Shown piece by piece: positions 40,137-49,784 of a DNA stretch of 64,000 nt (position 1 is its first letter; each line of letters begins with the position of its first letter). Position numbers and translations under genes: made by a program. Under the pieces are notes generated by a model. The model saw only the letters and a list, made by a program, of their open reading frames with translations, was not told the origin of the DNA and did no database searches. The DNA is from Streptomyces yatensis (GTDB lineage Bacteria; Actinomycetota; Actinomycetes; Streptomycetales; Streptomycetaceae): assembly GCF_018069625.1 (NCBI RefSeq), contig NZ_CP072941.1, forward strand, positions 5,022,001 to 5,086,000, read 5' to 3'.

Positions 40137-42335
40137 ATGAACTCATTCACTGTGCGCATGGCGCGCTGGAGCGCTCGGCACCCCTGGCGGGCCATCGCCG
40201 GCTGGCTGGTGTTCGTGGCGCTGTGCCTGGGGGTCGGCAGTGCCGTCGGCACCCACAGCGCGACCACGGCCGACTACCGGGTCGGCGAGGCCGGGCGGGC
40301 GGAGGCGATGGCCGCGGAGGGGGGTCTGGAGCGCCGGGCCGCCGAACAGGTGCTGATCTCTTCCCGGTCGGGCCCCCTCGACCGGGACGCGGCCGAGGCC
40401 GCGGCCAGGGACCTGACCGCCCGGATGAAGCGGCTGCCCGAAGTCGCGGGCGTCGCCGATCCGCTGCTGTCCCAGGATCGCCGGATCCTCATGGTCGAGG
40501 TGGCGCTGAAGGGCGAGGAGCGGGACGCCAAGGACAAGGTCGACGCCCTGGCCGGACAGACCGACGCCGTGGGGACGGCCTATCCGGCGCTGCGGCTGGA
40601 GGAGACCGGGAGTCCCTCCATCAGCAAGGGAGTCGACCAGCAGCGCGGCGACGACCTGGCGCTCTCCGAGAAGATCACGCTTCCCATCACCCTGGTCACC
40701 CTGTTGGTCGTCTTCGGATCCGTGACCATGGCGGGGGTGCCGCTGCTGCTCGCGCTGTCGTCCATCGCGGCGGCCATCGGGCTTTCGATGGTGGCCTCAC
40801 ACGTCTCCCCCGACGCCGGGGTCGGCACCAACGTCATCCTGATGATCGGCCTCGCGGTCGGCGTCGACTACACGCTCTTCTATCTCAAGCGGGAGCGCGA
40901 GGAGCGCGCCCGCTCGGGCGGCCGGCTGAGCTCCGAGGCGCTGGTGGACATGGCCGCGGCGACCTCCGGCCGGGCTGTCGTGATCTCCGGACTCGCGGTC
41001 GTGGCCTCCACCGCGACCCTGTATCTCGCCTCCGACGTCATCTTCTCCTCACTCGCCACCGGCACGATCGTGGTCGTCCTGGTCGCGGTGGCCAGTTCGC
41101 TGACGGCGCTGCCCGCGCTGCTGGTCAAGCTCGGACAGCGGGAGGAGCGCAGGGCGCGGCGCCGTGCCGAGCGGGGAAGGCCCGCGCGCCGGACCCGGGG
41201 CGACAGCGGGGGCCGCGTATGGGCCGCCCTGCTGCGACCCGCGAGCCGGCATCCGCTGGCCACCCTGTGCGTCTCGGTTCTCGCCCTGCTCGCGCTCGTC
41301 ACCCCGTTGGCCGGGCTGAAGATCACCGAGATGAGCCGGGACACCCACTCCCGCGACATCGCCGCGATGCGGGTGTACGACCGGCTCAACGCGGCGTTCC
41401 CGGAGCAGCGGGTCACCCACCAGGTCGTCGTACGGGCCGACGCCGCCCGCTCCGGCGAGGTCGGCGGGGCGCTGCGCGAGCTGGCCCGGCGCGCCGACGC
41501 CGACCCGCTGTTCGCCGGTGCCTCGCGCGTGCGGACCTCCGCCGACCACCGGACCAGTGTGCTCGAGCTGAAGGTGCCGTACCTCGGCAACTCCGACCAG
41601 GCGTACGACTCCCTCGACCACCTGCGGGAGGACTATCTGCCCGCCACCGTCGGCCGGGTCGAGGGGGCGGAGTTCGGAGTGAGCGGCGACGTCGCCCGGT
41701 ACGCCGACTATCCCGCTCACCAGAACAGCAAACTCCCGCTGGTCCTCGGGGCGTTGCTGCTGGTGACCTTCGCGATGACGACGTACGCGTTCCGCTCGGT
41801 GGTGCTGGGCCTGATCGGCGTCGTACTGAATCTGCTGTCCGCGGCGGCGGCGCTCGGGCTGCTCGTCCTGGTCTTCCAGGGGACCTGGGCCGAGGGGCTG
41901 TTGGACTTCCACTCCACGGGGTCGATCGGATCGCGCGTACCGCTGTTCCTCTTCGTGATCCTCTTCGGGCTCTCGATGGACTACCAGGTGTTCGTGGTCA
42001 GCCGGATCAGGGAGGCCGTCCTCGCGGGCGTGCCCACACGGCAGGCCGTGCTCGAGGGAATCCGCAGGTCGGCGAGTGTGGTGACGAGTGCGGCGGTGGT
42101 GATGACGACCGTCTTCGTGAGTTTCGTCTTCCTGCACATCATCGAGATGAAGCAGATCGGCTTCGTCCTCGCGGCGGCCGTGCTGCTCGATGCCTTCATC
42201 GTCCGGATCATGGTCCTGCCGTCGGCGATGCTGCTGCTCGGTGAGGCGAGCTGGTGGCCCTCGCGGACGGCGGGGCGAACGGCGGCGGCCTCGGCTCAAC
42301 CGGCCGACGGGCGGCCGGTGGTCGACGTACGTTGA
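40137..42335 (+). CDS. MMPL-family RND exporter
   Basis: A 732-residue MMPL transporter with two halves of about six spans, each containing a conserved D-Y segment (IGLAVGVDYTLFYLKREREE in the first half, LFGLSMDYQVFVVSRIREAV in the second). A large extracellular loop follows the first span. It probably exports lipids or siderophore/antibiotic compounds by proton motive force. The next genes are a histidine kinase and response regulator on the same strand, starting six bases later, so the pair likely senses the same stress and is expressed with the exporter. Confidence 0.85.
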   Translation: MNSFTVRMARWSARHPWRAIAGWLVFVALCLGVGSAVGTHSATTADYRVGEAGRAEAMAAEGGLERRAAEQVLISSRSGPLDRDAAEAAARDLTARMKRLPEVAGVADPLLSQDRRILMVEVALKGEERDAKDKVDALAGQTDAVGTAYPALRLEETGSPSISKGVDQQRGDDLALSEKITLPITLVTLLVVFGSVTMAGVPLLLALSSIAAAIGLSMVASHVSPDAGVGTNVILMIGLAVGVDYTLFYLKREREERARSGGRLSSEALVDMAAATSGRAVVISGLAVVASTATLYLASDVIFSSLATGTIVVVLVAVASSLTALPALLVKLGQREERRARRRAERGRPARRTRGDSGGRVWAALLRPASRHPLATLCVSVLALLALVTPLAGLKITEMSRDTHSRDIAAMRVYDRLNAAFPEQRVTHQVVVRADAARSGEVGGALRELARRADADPLFAGASRVRTSADHRTSVLELKVPYLGNSDQAYDSLDHLREDYLPATVGRVEGAEFGVSGDVARYADYPAHQNSKLPLVLGALLLVTFAMTTYAFRSVVLGLIGVVLNLLSAAAALGLLVLVFQGTWAEGLLDFHSTGSIGSRVPLFLFVILFGLSMDYQVFVVSRIREAVLAGVPTRQAVLEGIRRSASVVTSAAVVMTTVFVSFVFLHIIEMKQIGFVLAAAVLLDAFIVRIMVLPSAMLLLGEASWWPSRTAGRTAAASAQPADGRPVVDVR

Positions 42336-42340
42336 TCGGT

Positions 42341-43540
42341 ATGACCGCTCTCGCCAACCCCCTGGCCGACGCCTTCTGGGCCACCTCGCTGCGCCGGTGG
42401 AACGCCGTGTGCTGGGTCCTGTTCGCCGCGATGGCCGTCGGGCTGGTGACGACGGCTCCGGCCGGGGGCAGCAAGTACCGGGCGATCGCGCTTCTGGGCT
42501 GTGTGGTGCTGTGCTACGCGGTGCTCGACCGCTTCCCGGGCAATCCCGTCGTCCGTCCGCGGGTCTACCTCTCGGTGCTCGTGCTCGGGCTCGGCGGGCT
42601 GGCCTATCTGGGCAGCAGCTATGCGGCGCTGTTCATGGTGACGCTGCCGCACTACTGGATGTTCGGGCGCACGCCGCGGGCCTCGATGGGGTTCCTCGGG
42701 GTGGCCGCCGCCGCCACGCTGGCCGGGAGTCTGGTCCGGCAGGGCTGGTCGGCGGAGTTCTTCGGCGAGACGCTGATGTCCACCCTGATCGTGGTCGCGG
42801 TGGGCGTGCTGATCGGCCTGTGGGCGCACTCGGTCGTCGCGCAGAGCAGTGAACGGGCGCGGCTGATCGAGGAGTTGGAGCGCACGCAGGCGCAGCTGTC
42901 CGAGGCCCACCAGCGGCAGGGCGCGGCGGACGAACGGGAACGCATCGCACGCGACATCCACGACACGCTCGCGCAGGGTTTCGCGTCGATCATCGTGCTC
43001 GCGGAGGCGGCCCAGGCGGGCATCGGCCACGCTCCGGCGACCAGCGCCCAGCAACTGCGGTCGATCGAGTCCACCGCCCGGGAGAACCTCGCCGAGGCGC
43101 GGGAGTTGGTCGGCTCGGCGGGGCAGCCGGGCCCGGGCCGGGTGGCGGCCGGTTCGGTGGCGCTGACGCTGCGCCGTACGCTGGACCGCTTCGCGGAGGA
43201 CACCGGGCTGACGGTGGACGCCGACCTGGCAGACCTGGAGTGCGACCAGCAGACCCGTATCGCGCTGCTGCGCTGCACCCAGGAGTCCCTGGCCAACGTG
43301 CGTAAACACGCACACGCGTCCATGGTCGGCGTGGTGCTGGTGCGGCGTCCGCACGGAGTGGAACTGGAGATCACCGACGATGGAACCGGGTTCCGGGTGG
43401 GGGAGTCGACGGGCTTCGGACTCGACGGCATGCGCAAGCGACTGGCGGAGCTGGGCGGGAGGCTCACGGTGACGAGTTCGGTGGGCGACGGGACGCGGAT
43501 CCTGGCGATGCTCCCCATGGCGAGCGAGGTGGAGGCATGA
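42341..43540 (+). CDS. NarL-type sensor histidine kinase
   Basis: A 399-residue kinase. Five hydrophobic segments lie between residues 20 and 165. A HisKA_3 domain follows with the phospho-accepting His207 in ARDIHDTLAQGF, then an HATPase_c domain with the N box ESLANVRKH and G1 box ITDDGTGFR (about 340-350). The ATG at 42341 follows the exporter stop closely. It overlaps the response-regulator gene by four bases. Confidence 0.85.
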   Translation: MTALANPLADAFWATSLRRWNAVCWVLFAAMAVGLVTTAPAGGSKYRAIALLGCVVLCYAVLDRFPGNPVVRPRVYLSVLVLGLGGLAYLGSSYAALFMVTLPHYWMFGRTPRASMGFLGVAAAATLAGSLVRQGWSAEFFGETLMSTLIVVAVGVLIGLWAHSVVAQSSERARLIEELERTQAQLSEAHQRQGAADERERIARDIHDTLAQGFASIIVLAEAAQAGIGHAPATSAQQLRSIESTARENLAEARELVGSAGQPGPGRVAAGSVALTLRRTLDRFAEDTGLTVDADLADLECDQQTRIALLRCTQESLANVRKHAHASMVGVVLVRRPHGVELEITDDGTGFRVGESTGFGLDGMRKRLAELGGRLTVTSSVGDGTRILAMLPMASEVEA

Positions 43541-44181
43541 GCGAGGCAGGTCTGCGCATCGTCGTGGTGGACGATCACACCGTGATGCGGGCCGGGGTGA
43601 TCGCCCTGCTCGCCGCCGAGGACAGCATCGAGATCGCCGGCGAGGCGGGCGACGGACGCGCGGCGCTCGATCTGGTCGAGCGGTACGACCCCGACGTGGC
43701 CCTGGTCGATCTGCGGATGCCCGTGCTCGACGGGGTGGCGACGACGGCCGAGATCGTCGCCCGGTATCCGCGTACGCGGGTGCTGATCCTGACGACGTAC
43801 GACACCGACACGGAGATCGAGCGCGGAGTGGAAGCCGGTGCCATCGGCTATCTGCTCAAGGACACCACCCGTGAGCAACTCGTCGACGCCATCCACGCGG
43901 CGGCGCGGGGCGAGACGGTGCTCGCACCCCGGGTCGCCGAGAAGCTGGTCGCGCGGCTGCGCCGGCCCGTTCAGGAGCCGCTGACCGACCGCGAGACCGA
44001 GGTCCTGGGCGCCGTGGCGGACGGTCTCACCAACGCCGAGATCGGACGGCGCCTGGTGATCGCCGAGGCCACGGTGAAGACGCATCTGCTGCGCCTGTTC
44101 GCCAAGCTGGATGTAAATGACCGGACGCGGGCGGTGGTGGTGGCCATGGAGCGGGGGCTTCTGCGGCGGCCGCGACCCTAG
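43537..44181 (+). CDS. NarL/LuxR-family response regulator
   Basis: A 214-residue regulator. Its receiver domain has the acidic pair D12-D13 and the phospho-acceptor D58 in ALVDLRMP. The C-terminal LuxR helix-turn-helix is at about 148-205 (LTDRETEVLGAVADGLTNAE, then IGRRLVIAEATVKTHLLRLF). It forms a two-component pair with the kinase just upstream. The stop codon is convergent with the GNAT gene and overlaps it by four bases. Confidence 0.9.
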   Translation: MSEAGLRIVVVDDHTVMRAGVIALLAAEDSIEIAGEAGDGRAALDLVERYDPDVALVDLRMPVLDGVATTAEIVARYPRTRVLILTTYDTDTEIERGVEAGAIGYLLKDTTREQLVDAIHAAARGETVLAPRVAEKLVARLRRPVQEPLTDRETEVLGAVADGLTNAEIGRRLVIAEATVKTHLLRLFAKLDVNDRTRAVVVAMERGLLRRPRP

Positions 44182-44639
44182 TCGGGCGTGGCCCCCGAGA
44201 CGCGCTTCCGGTAGTGGATCCGGTCGTACGCGCCGTCCTGGCGGCGCTCGGTCACCTCGTACCCGTACCTCGGGTAGATCTCCTGGTTCTCCCACATGGC
44301 GGCGTTGGTGTAGAGCCGGATCTCCGGGCGGCCGAGAGCGCGGGCGTGCAGATCGGCGAAGGCGAGCAGACGCCTGCCCACGCCCTGTCGGTGCGCGCCC
44401 GGATCCACGGCGATGCTCTCCAGGACGAGATGGCCGGGCTCGGCCACCAGGACCAGCACCCCCACGACCGGGTCGCCGGTGACGAAGACGCGCCCCGCCG
44501 CGATATCGGCCGCGTGGTCCGCGTCCATCGGCGCGGGGCGCAGCCCGATCCGGGCGACGTAGGGGCGGTAGGCCGCGTCGGTGACGGCCCGTACCGCGTC
44601 GATGTCGGCCGCGGTCGCGGGGCGGATGCGGTCGTCCAT
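44178..44639 (-). CDS. GNAT-family N-acetyltransferase
   Basis: A 153-residue GNAT enzyme with the acetyl-CoA loop QGVGRRLLAFADLHA at about 87-101. The motif A strand before it (LESIAVDPGAHR) and LYTNAAMWENQEIYPRYGYE complete the fold. The acceptor molecule is unknown. It begins with the ATG at 44639 and converges on the response regulator. Confidence 0.85.
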   Translation of the reverse strand: MDDRIRPATAADIDAVRAVTDAAYRPYVARIGLRPAPMDADHAADIAAGRVFVTGDPVVGVLVLVAEPGHLVLESIAVDPGAHRQGVGRRLLAFADLHARALGRPEIRLYTNAAMWENQEIYPRYGYEVTERRQDGAYDRIHYRKRVSGATPD

Positions 44640-44661
44640 GCCACCCAGTCTGGCGCACGGC

Positions 44662-45387
44662 TCAGCCCGGCTGGGCCTGGGTGCCCCGTCGGGTCTGGGC
44701 GACCCATTCCGGCGCCGGCGCGGCGTCGTCGTACGCGTCGTGCCAGTTCCACCATTCGTACGGCGGGGTCTTGGGGTAGTCCTTCGGCGAGTCCTCCCAC
44801 TCCTCCTGCCGCCCGAGCGCGGTCATGTCGAGGTAGCTCCAGGTGCTCCCCAGCGCCTCGTCACCGCGGGCGTTGATGAAGTAGGTGCGGAATACGCGGT
44901 CGCCGTCGCGGATGAACGCGTTCGTGCCGTGCCATTCGTCCACACCGAAGTCGGCGTCGAAGTCGTCGGTGATCGTGTACCAGGGCATCGTCCAGCCCAT
45001 CCGCTCCTTCACCTGCTCGATCTCCGGCTGCGGGGCGCGCGAGGCGAAGACCAGGGTGGTGTCGCGGGCGTTGAGATGAGCGAGGTTGCCCACGTGGTCG
45101 GCGACCATGGAGCAGCCGCGGCAGGCATGGTCGGGCCAGCCGTAGACGACGGGCTCGAAGAAGGCGCGGTAGACGATCAGCTGACGGCGCCCCTGGAACA
45201 GGTCGAGCAGACTCACCCGGCCCTCGGGACCCTCGAACGCGTACGCCTTCTCCACCGCCAGCCACGGCATCCGCCGGCGCTTGGCGGCCAGCGCGTCACG
45301 GGCGCGGGTGAGCCGCTTCTCCTCGTCGAGCAGCTGCCGGCGCGCGGCCTCCCACTCCTGCGGCGAGACGATCGGAGGTGTCTTCAT
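44662..45387 (-). CDS. DUF899 thioredoxin-like protein
   Basis: A 241-residue DUF899 protein. A thioredoxin-like fold is marked by VYRAFFEPVVYGWPDHACRG and CRGCS (two cysteines), with the C-terminal WWNWHDAYDDA. DUF899 proteins are suspected peroxiredoxin-like or lyase enzymes. The true activity is not known. The ATG at 45387 is favoured over the GTG at 45399 because GGAAG lies immediately before the latter. Confidence 0.8.
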   Translation of the reverse strand: MKTPPIVSPQEWEAARRQLLDEEKRLTRARDALAAKRRRMPWLAVEKAYAFEGPEGRVSLLDLFQGRRQLIVYRAFFEPVVYGWPDHACRGCSMVADHVGNLAHLNARDTTLVFASRAPQPEIEQVKERMGWTMPWYTITDDFDADFGVDEWHGTNAFIRDGDRVFRTYFINARGDEALGSTWSYLDMTALGRQEEWEDSPKDYPKTPPYEWWNWHDAYDDAAPAPEWVAQTRRGTQAQPG

Positions 45388-45578
45388 CGTGACGTCCACC
45401 TTCCAGTTCGGTCCGAGCTCCTGCGCTGGGCCAGGGGAACGTGAGCCGGGCGCTGCTCAGCAGGCTCCCCGCGTCCACCATCCAGGGTCGGCCGTCACCG
45501 GCGGGGGCGCACGCCGATGCACCGGAAATCAAACGTACGATCGATATCGGTCGGGTGCACGACTCCCGGCGCTCATGG

Positions 45579-45612
45579 CAAAGCCCCAGGCCGGCGGCCC
45601 GGGGTTGCTTTG
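45579..45612 (-). terminator. Hairpin terminator after DUF4232 gene 2
   Basis: AAAGCCCC, GGCC, GGCC and GGGG-TTGCTTT form a strong stem at 45580-45610, just past the stop of the minus-strand lipoprotein gene. The sequence closely resembles the hairpins after the tRNA fragments at 10345 and 12801, but the tRNA bases are absent. Confidence 0.6.
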
Positions 45613-45623
45613 CTGTCCGTTGG

Positions 45624-46268
45624 CTACTTACCGGTGCCGACGGGGTCCACCTTGATCTCGGAGCCGGAGCCGTCGGTGACGGGGACGTTGATGCTGACGG
45701 GCAGGGAGTGCGAGTGGGTCTCGTTGGGCGGGGTGACGACGAGCGTGGTGAAGGTCTCGCCGGAGCCACCGGAGGTGTTCGGCGGGTAGTGGAGCGTGAA
45801 GCGGGTCTCCTCGCCCGGCTTGACGCTCGTCTTCGGCGCGGCGAGGTCGCTGCGCTTGGCGCTCAGGGTGCCGTTCTTGCTCTTCAGGTCGACGCCGGGG
45901 AAGCCCTGCAGCGTGCAGGTGGCCGAGCCGGTGTTCTTGAGGTCGACGATCAGGGTGCCCTCGCCCATGCCGTGGGTGCTGCGGAAGGCGAGCTGCGAGG
46001 TGGCGCAGGCGTCGGAACCGGCATTGCCGCCACCACCGGAGCCCGAGGAACCCGAACCGGAGGAGCCGCTGTCCGAGGAGCCCGAGGAGCCGGAGGAACC
46101 CGAGTCGGAGGAGTCCGAACCGCCGGAGCTCGACGAGGCCGCGGAGGACGAGTCGCCGCCGCCGGCATCCGCGTTGTCCTGGCACGCGGTCAGACCGAAC
46201 GCGGCGACTGCGACGACCGCGGCGGCGGCGACCTTGCGAGCGTGACGAAGAGTGATGCGGTGCGACAT
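45624..46268 (-). CDS. DUF4232 lipoprotein 2
   Basis: A 214-residue lipoprotein. The signal peptide ends in LTACQD (Cys about 28). A long Ser/Gly/Asp linker (residues about 30-85, blocks of SSGSS and GSGSSGSGGGG) precedes the DUF4232 beta-sandwich (LAFRSTHGMGEGTLIVDLKN, then PKTSVKPGEETRFTLHYPPN). The linker suggests it reaches through the cell wall. It shares family, anchor type and upstream repeats with the genes at 38503 and 49101. Confidence 0.85.
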   Translation of the reverse strand: MSHRITLRHARKVAAAAVVAVAAFGLTACQDNADAGGGDSSSAASSSSGGSDSSDSGSSGSSGSSDSGSSGSGSSGSGGGGNAGSDACATSQLAFRSTHGMGEGTLIVDLKNTGSATCTLQGFPGVDLKSKNGTLSAKRSDLAAPKTSVKPGEETRFTLHYPPNTSGGSGETFTTLVVTPPNETHSHSLPVSINVPVTDGSGSEIKVDPVGTGK

Positions 46269-46347
46269 GGGTTCCTCAGCTGTCGTGAACGGCGTCCCCG
46301 TCCCCCGGGGCCGTGACCACCAGTCTGTCCGCCGCCGCTGACGATCA

Positions 46348-46376
46348 ACTAACGCCTCGTTAACGGGCTGGCAACG
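46348..46376 (-). promoter_or_regulatory. 11-bp-periodic heptamers upstream of DUF4232 gene 2
   Basis: On the minus strand CGTTGC, CGTTAAC and CGTTAGT begin at 46376, 46365 and 46354, spaced exactly 11 bases, about 80 bases before the ATG at 46268. The rest of the gap 46269-46556 has no gene. Confidence 0.5.
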
Positions 46377-46556
46377 CTGTGACCTCGGGCTTTGCCCTCT
46401 GACCGGCTATGGGGCCGTTGTGCCCGCTGCGTGTGCTTTGACCGTCGGCGGCCGTTGGAGGGCGCTTTCTCCGGCAGCTCCGCGTCCGCGTGGGCGACCC
46501 GCTGGGTGACAAAAACCCCGCGCCGTAGGCGGCCCCGCGTCGTTAGGATCCGGCGC

Positions 46557-47117
46557 ATGGCCACAGCCGACCACGCAGTCACCCATGTCCTTACGGGCTA
46601 CCGGCCGAAGACCACCGCGGAATGCGTCGACCTCGAGCGGGTGCTCGGCGTTGTCGAGGCGGGCGGCGCCCCCTGGGACCGGTCGACGCCCCTCCACATC
46701 ACCGCATCCGCCCTGATCGTGCACCCGGACAGCGGCCGTGTGCTGCTGCGCTGGCACCAGCGCCAGCAGTCGTGGCTGCTGGTCGGCGGGCATGGCGACC
46801 CGGGCGAGTACGACCCGCTCGCCATCGCCCTGCGGGAGGGGCGGGAGGAGACGGGGCTGCCCGACCTGGCCCCGTGGCCGGACGCGGACGTACGGCATCT
46901 GGTGATCGTTCCGGTCCCCGCGAACAGCCGGGAGCCGGCGCATGAACACGCCGATGTGCGCTATGTGCTGTCCACCGGCGTTCCCGAGGCGGTACGGCCG
47001 GAGAAGCCGGACGCGCCGCTGCGCTGGCTGACGCCGGACGAGGCGCGGATGGCGATCACCGAGGCCAATGTTCTGGACACGCTGTCCCGGGTGGAGCCCC
47101 TGCTCCCGCGTGGTTAA
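46557..47117 (+). CDS. Nudix hydrolase
   Basis: A 186-residue Nudix protein with the box GGHGDPGEYDPLAIALREGR followed by EETGL, a slightly relaxed G-x5-E-x7-REXXEE form, at about 80-105. The substrate is unknown. The box sits in the middle of the protein, whereas Pif-type proteins carry it near the N-terminus. The ATG at 46557 is the first in a clearly coding stretch. The stop overlaps the convergent SnoaL-like gene by four bases. Confidence 0.8.
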   Translation: MATADHAVTHVLTGYRPKTTAECVDLERVLGVVEAGGAPWDRSTPLHITASALIVHPDSGRVLLRWHQRQQSWLLVGGHGDPGEYDPLAIALREGREETGLPDLAPWPDADVRHLVIVPVPANSREPAHEHADVRYVLSTGVPEAVRPEKPDAPLRWLTPDEARMAITEANVLDTLSRVEPLLPRG

Positions 47118-47560
47118 TCGTCCTGTGTCGTGCTGAAGGCCTGGGCCACGGCGAGGCTGTCCTCGTAGACGTGGTGCCGGGTGACGAGACCGCCCTCGAG
47201 GGTGAGATGCAGGGCGAACCGCGCGCGATAGGCGCGTCCGGTGGCCCGGGCGGTCTGGCGGATCTCGCCCAGCACGACCGCGTCGTCGCCGTCGACCAGG
47301 ACGCGTTCGACCTCGGTGGCCGCCTGCTCGGGCACATGGTGATGGGCCAGCTCCCGGAAGTGGGCGGCCACGTCCGCGCGGGTGGAGCGGTGGCGAATCC
47401 ACGGGGTGGCGGGGCGGCCGTGCTCGGCCTCCGGCCAGTCCAGCTTCCAGTCGCTGCGCTCGGCGTACAGCTCGGCGATGCGCTCGGGGTCGCCCTCACC
47501 GATGCGGCGCAACAGTTCCGCCACCAGGGCGCGGGTGGTCGTGGGTGCGGCCGAGGACAT
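47114..47560 (-). CDS. SnoaL/NTF2-like protein
   Basis: A 148-residue protein of the NTF2-like fold (VAELLRRIGEGDPERIAELY at the start, then TRADVAAHFRELAHHHVPEQ, then RYRARFALHLTLEGGLVTRH in modified form). Such proteins are polyketide cyclases, isomerases or simple binding proteins. A specific reaction cannot be assigned. Confidence 0.75.
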   Translation of the reverse strand: MSSAAPTTTRALVAELLRRIGEGDPERIAELYAERSDWKLDWPEAEHGRPATPWIRHRSTRADVAAHFRELAHHHVPEQAATEVERVLVDGDDAVVLGEIRQTARATGRAYRARFALHLTLEGGLVTRHHVYEDSLAVAQAFSTTQDD

Positions 47561-47808
47561 GGTGATCCCTCCGATCGGAAGCCTTGCGGGAAGCGATCAC
47601 CATGCTGCCGGGGGGCGCGGCGCGGTGCGATTACGTCCCAGGTAATGCCCCCAGGGAACGGGACACGGCCGTCCGTTTTGTCCGGGGAGGTCAAGCCCGG
47701 CCGGATCGATTCGACCCGGGTGGACGTGGCGGCCCGGGGCGGTGGCGGCCACCGTGGGACGGGTCGGCACAGCAGGAGGCGTAGCGGAGTAGCGGAGGAG
47801 GATCGACG

Positions 47809-48165
47809 ATGGCCGGTTCCACAACGTTCGATCGCGGGGAGTGGCGGACCACGCTCGATCAGGTCACGGCCGAGCACGAGGGGGAACTCGCCACCATCGA
47901 GGTGCTGGACCCGTCCGTCGGGCATCAGTACGAGGCCGAGCGGCTGCCCTTCTCCTCCCTCAGCTACGACCCGAAGGACGACACGGTGATCGGTGCCGTC
48001 GGCGGGAAGTCGCCGCGGTATCCGGTGGTGCTGCGGCACATGGTGTGGCATCCCACCGAGGTCGACGTGGCCACGGAGGACATCCCGGAGGCCGCCGTCC
48101 GCGTCGTCGCGCCGGACGGGAGCACCACCTTGATCACCTTCTATCCGGAGGAGTCCGGGACGTAA
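47809..48165 (+). CDS. DUF5335-like small protein
   Basis: A 118-residue protein (FDRGEWRTTLDQVTAEHEGE, then LRHMVWHPTEVDVATEDIPE). It matches the family of small actinobacterial proteins called DUF5335, whose function is unknown. The start at 47809 follows GGAGGAGGATCGACG. The 248-base gap before it has no gene. Confidence 0.75.
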   Translation: MAGSTTFDRGEWRTTLDQVTAEHEGELATIEVLDPSVGHQYEAERLPFSSLSYDPKDDTVIGAVGGKSPRYPVVLRHMVWHPTEVDVATEDIPEAAVRVVAPDGSTTLITFYPEESGT

Positions 48166-48196
48166 GCGCCGCCCTCCTGGGGCAAGGGGGCGCCGC

Positions 48197-48955
48197 CTAG
48201 TGCCACAGGGAGATGGCCAGGCCCAGGCCGCCGAGGGCGATGGCGATCCGGAGCGGGGTTTCGGGCAGGCGGCGGACGACCACGGGGCCGAGCCGGCTGC
48301 CGAGGAGGGCGCCGAGGCCGAGGGCTACGGCGGCGGCCCAGTTCACGGGGGCGACGGCGACGTAGGCGACGGCCGCCGTCACATTCGCGGCGCCCGTGGC
48401 GATGTTCTTGACGGCGTTGGTGACCGGGAGGGGTTCCGTGGCGGAGAGCGAGAGCACCGCCAGCATCAGGACGCCCGAGGCCGCGCCGAAGTAGCCGCCG
48501 TACAGGCCGACCAGCAGGACCGCGCAGGCGAGCGGGAGGGTGGGCCGAGCCGTATGGGCGAGGGAGGGCGAGCGGGAGGCCACGAGCCGGCGGAGTGGAT
48601 CGCGGACCAGGATCAGCACCGAGCCGAGGGCGATCAGCCACGGTACGACGGTCTCGAAGGCGGAGGACGGGGTTCCCAGCAGCAGGGCGGCCCCGACCGC
48701 GCCGCCGAGCGCCGCGATGACGCCCAGTCGGAGGAGACGGTCCCGCTGGCCGCGGAGTTCGGCGCGGGATCCCGCCGCGGTGCCGACGGTGTTGGAGAAC
48801 AGGGCCACCGTGTTGGTCACATTGGCGGCCACCGGCGGCAGGCCCACCGCGAGCAGCGCCGGATAGCTGAACAGCGAGGCCAGCCCCGCGATCGAACCGG
48901 CGAGCCCGGAGGCCACCCCGGCCGACACCAGCAGCGCCGCCGAGTCGATGCCCAT
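48197..48955 (-). CDS. TauE/SafE-family (TSUP) membrane transporter
   Basis: A 252-residue membrane protein with seven to eight spans and the duplicated TSUP motif (PPVAANVTNTVALFSNTVGT in the first half, EPLPVTNAVKNIATGAANVT in the second). The family exports sulfite or other sulfur anions and small organic acids. It is convergent with the DUF5335-like gene. The specific anion is unknown. Confidence 0.85.
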   Translation of the reverse strand: MGIDSAALLVSAGVASGLAGSIAGLASLFSYPALLAVGLPPVAANVTNTVALFSNTVGTAAGSRAELRGQRDRLLRLGVIAALGGAVGAALLLGTPSSAFETVVPWLIALGSVLILVRDPLRRLVASRSPSLAHTARPTLPLACAVLLVGLYGGYFGAASGVLMLAVLSLSATEPLPVTNAVKNIATGAANVTAAVAYVAVAPVNWAAAVALGLGALLGSRLGPVVVRRLPETPLRIAIALGGLGLAISLWH

Positions 48956-49100
48956 CCGTTCCCCCTGTTCGCCGGCTTCGGCGACGCCGCTGTTTCTTCT
49001 GCACGTCGGCGACGTCGCTTCATACTCCAGGGGTGCTGTCTCCTATGCAAGACAGCGTTCATGTACATGGACCGCTCTGGGTCCCGAGGGCCGTGCCGAC

Positions 49101-49784
49101 CTACCAGGTCAGGGCGTCCTGCGCGGTCGTCTGCCAGTACGTGACCTGGGCGGCGCTGTCGATGTAGACCGAGCCGCCGGGCAGTTCGACGCTCGTGGGG
49201 TCCTCGCTGCCGTCGATGAACACCTCGAGCGAGTTGACCTCGCTGCCCTCCGCACCCGAGCCGTCCCCCGCGGAGGTGGTGATGCCCGCATAGGTGCTCT
49301 CGCCCGGGGCGAGCACGACGACGGACTGCGGCCGGCTCTCCTCGTTCACCGGCGTGGCGGCCTGCGCGTTCTCACCGAACTTCAGCCCGGGGTAGCCGAC
49401 CAGCTTGCAGTCCACACCGGCCCCGTTGGTCGCCTTGAGCAGCATGTGGTTGATCGGGTTCTTGACCTTCTGGACGGAGAAGACCGTCTTGTTGATGTCG
49501 CAGTCGCCGATCGGCTCCTCGTCGGACCCCGCCCCGGCCTTCTGGGCCTGCGTCTTCGCGTCCTTGGCCTCCTCGGCGCCCGCGTTGCCGCCCTTGGCCG
49601 CCTTATCCGTCTTGGCCGTCTTGTCCGCCGGGGCCGAGGCCGACGCGTTCGCCTTGCCCGCGTTGTCCGAGCCTCCGTCCTCGCTACCGCCGCACGCCGC
49701 GGTCAGGCCGAGCGCGGCAACGGCCAGCATGGAGGCGGCGATGGTACGGACGGTGCGGCCGCGGCGGTAAGCGGTGACGTTCAT
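49101..49784 (-). CDS. DUF4232 lipoprotein 3
   Basis: A 227-residue lipoprotein. The signal peptide ends in LTAACGG (Cys about 31). A Ser/Asn/Ala/Lys linker (ANASASAPADKTAKTDKAAK) leads into the DUF4232 domain (FSVQKVKNPINHMLLKATNG, then VVVLAPGESTYAGITTSAGD). It is paralogous to 38503 and 45624, and its upstream region holds GCTAACG twice at 11-base spacing. Confidence 0.85.
   Translation of the reverse strand: MNVTAYRRGRTVRTIAASMLAVAALGLTAACGGSEDGGSDNAGKANASASAPADKTAKTDKAAKGGNAGAEEAKDAKTQAQKAGAGSDEEPIGDCDINKTVFSVQKVKNPINHMLLKATNGAGVDCKLVGYPGLKFGENAQAATPVNEESRPQSVVVLAPGESTYAGITTSAGDGSGAEGSEVNSLEVFIDGSEDPTSVELPGGSVYIDSAAQVTYWQTTAQDALTW

Noticed and set aside
45579..45612. A third AICE attachment site
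   Set aside because: The hairpin resembles those after the tRNA fragments, but no tRNA sequence precedes it. It is a common Streptomyces terminator form after the lipoprotein gene.
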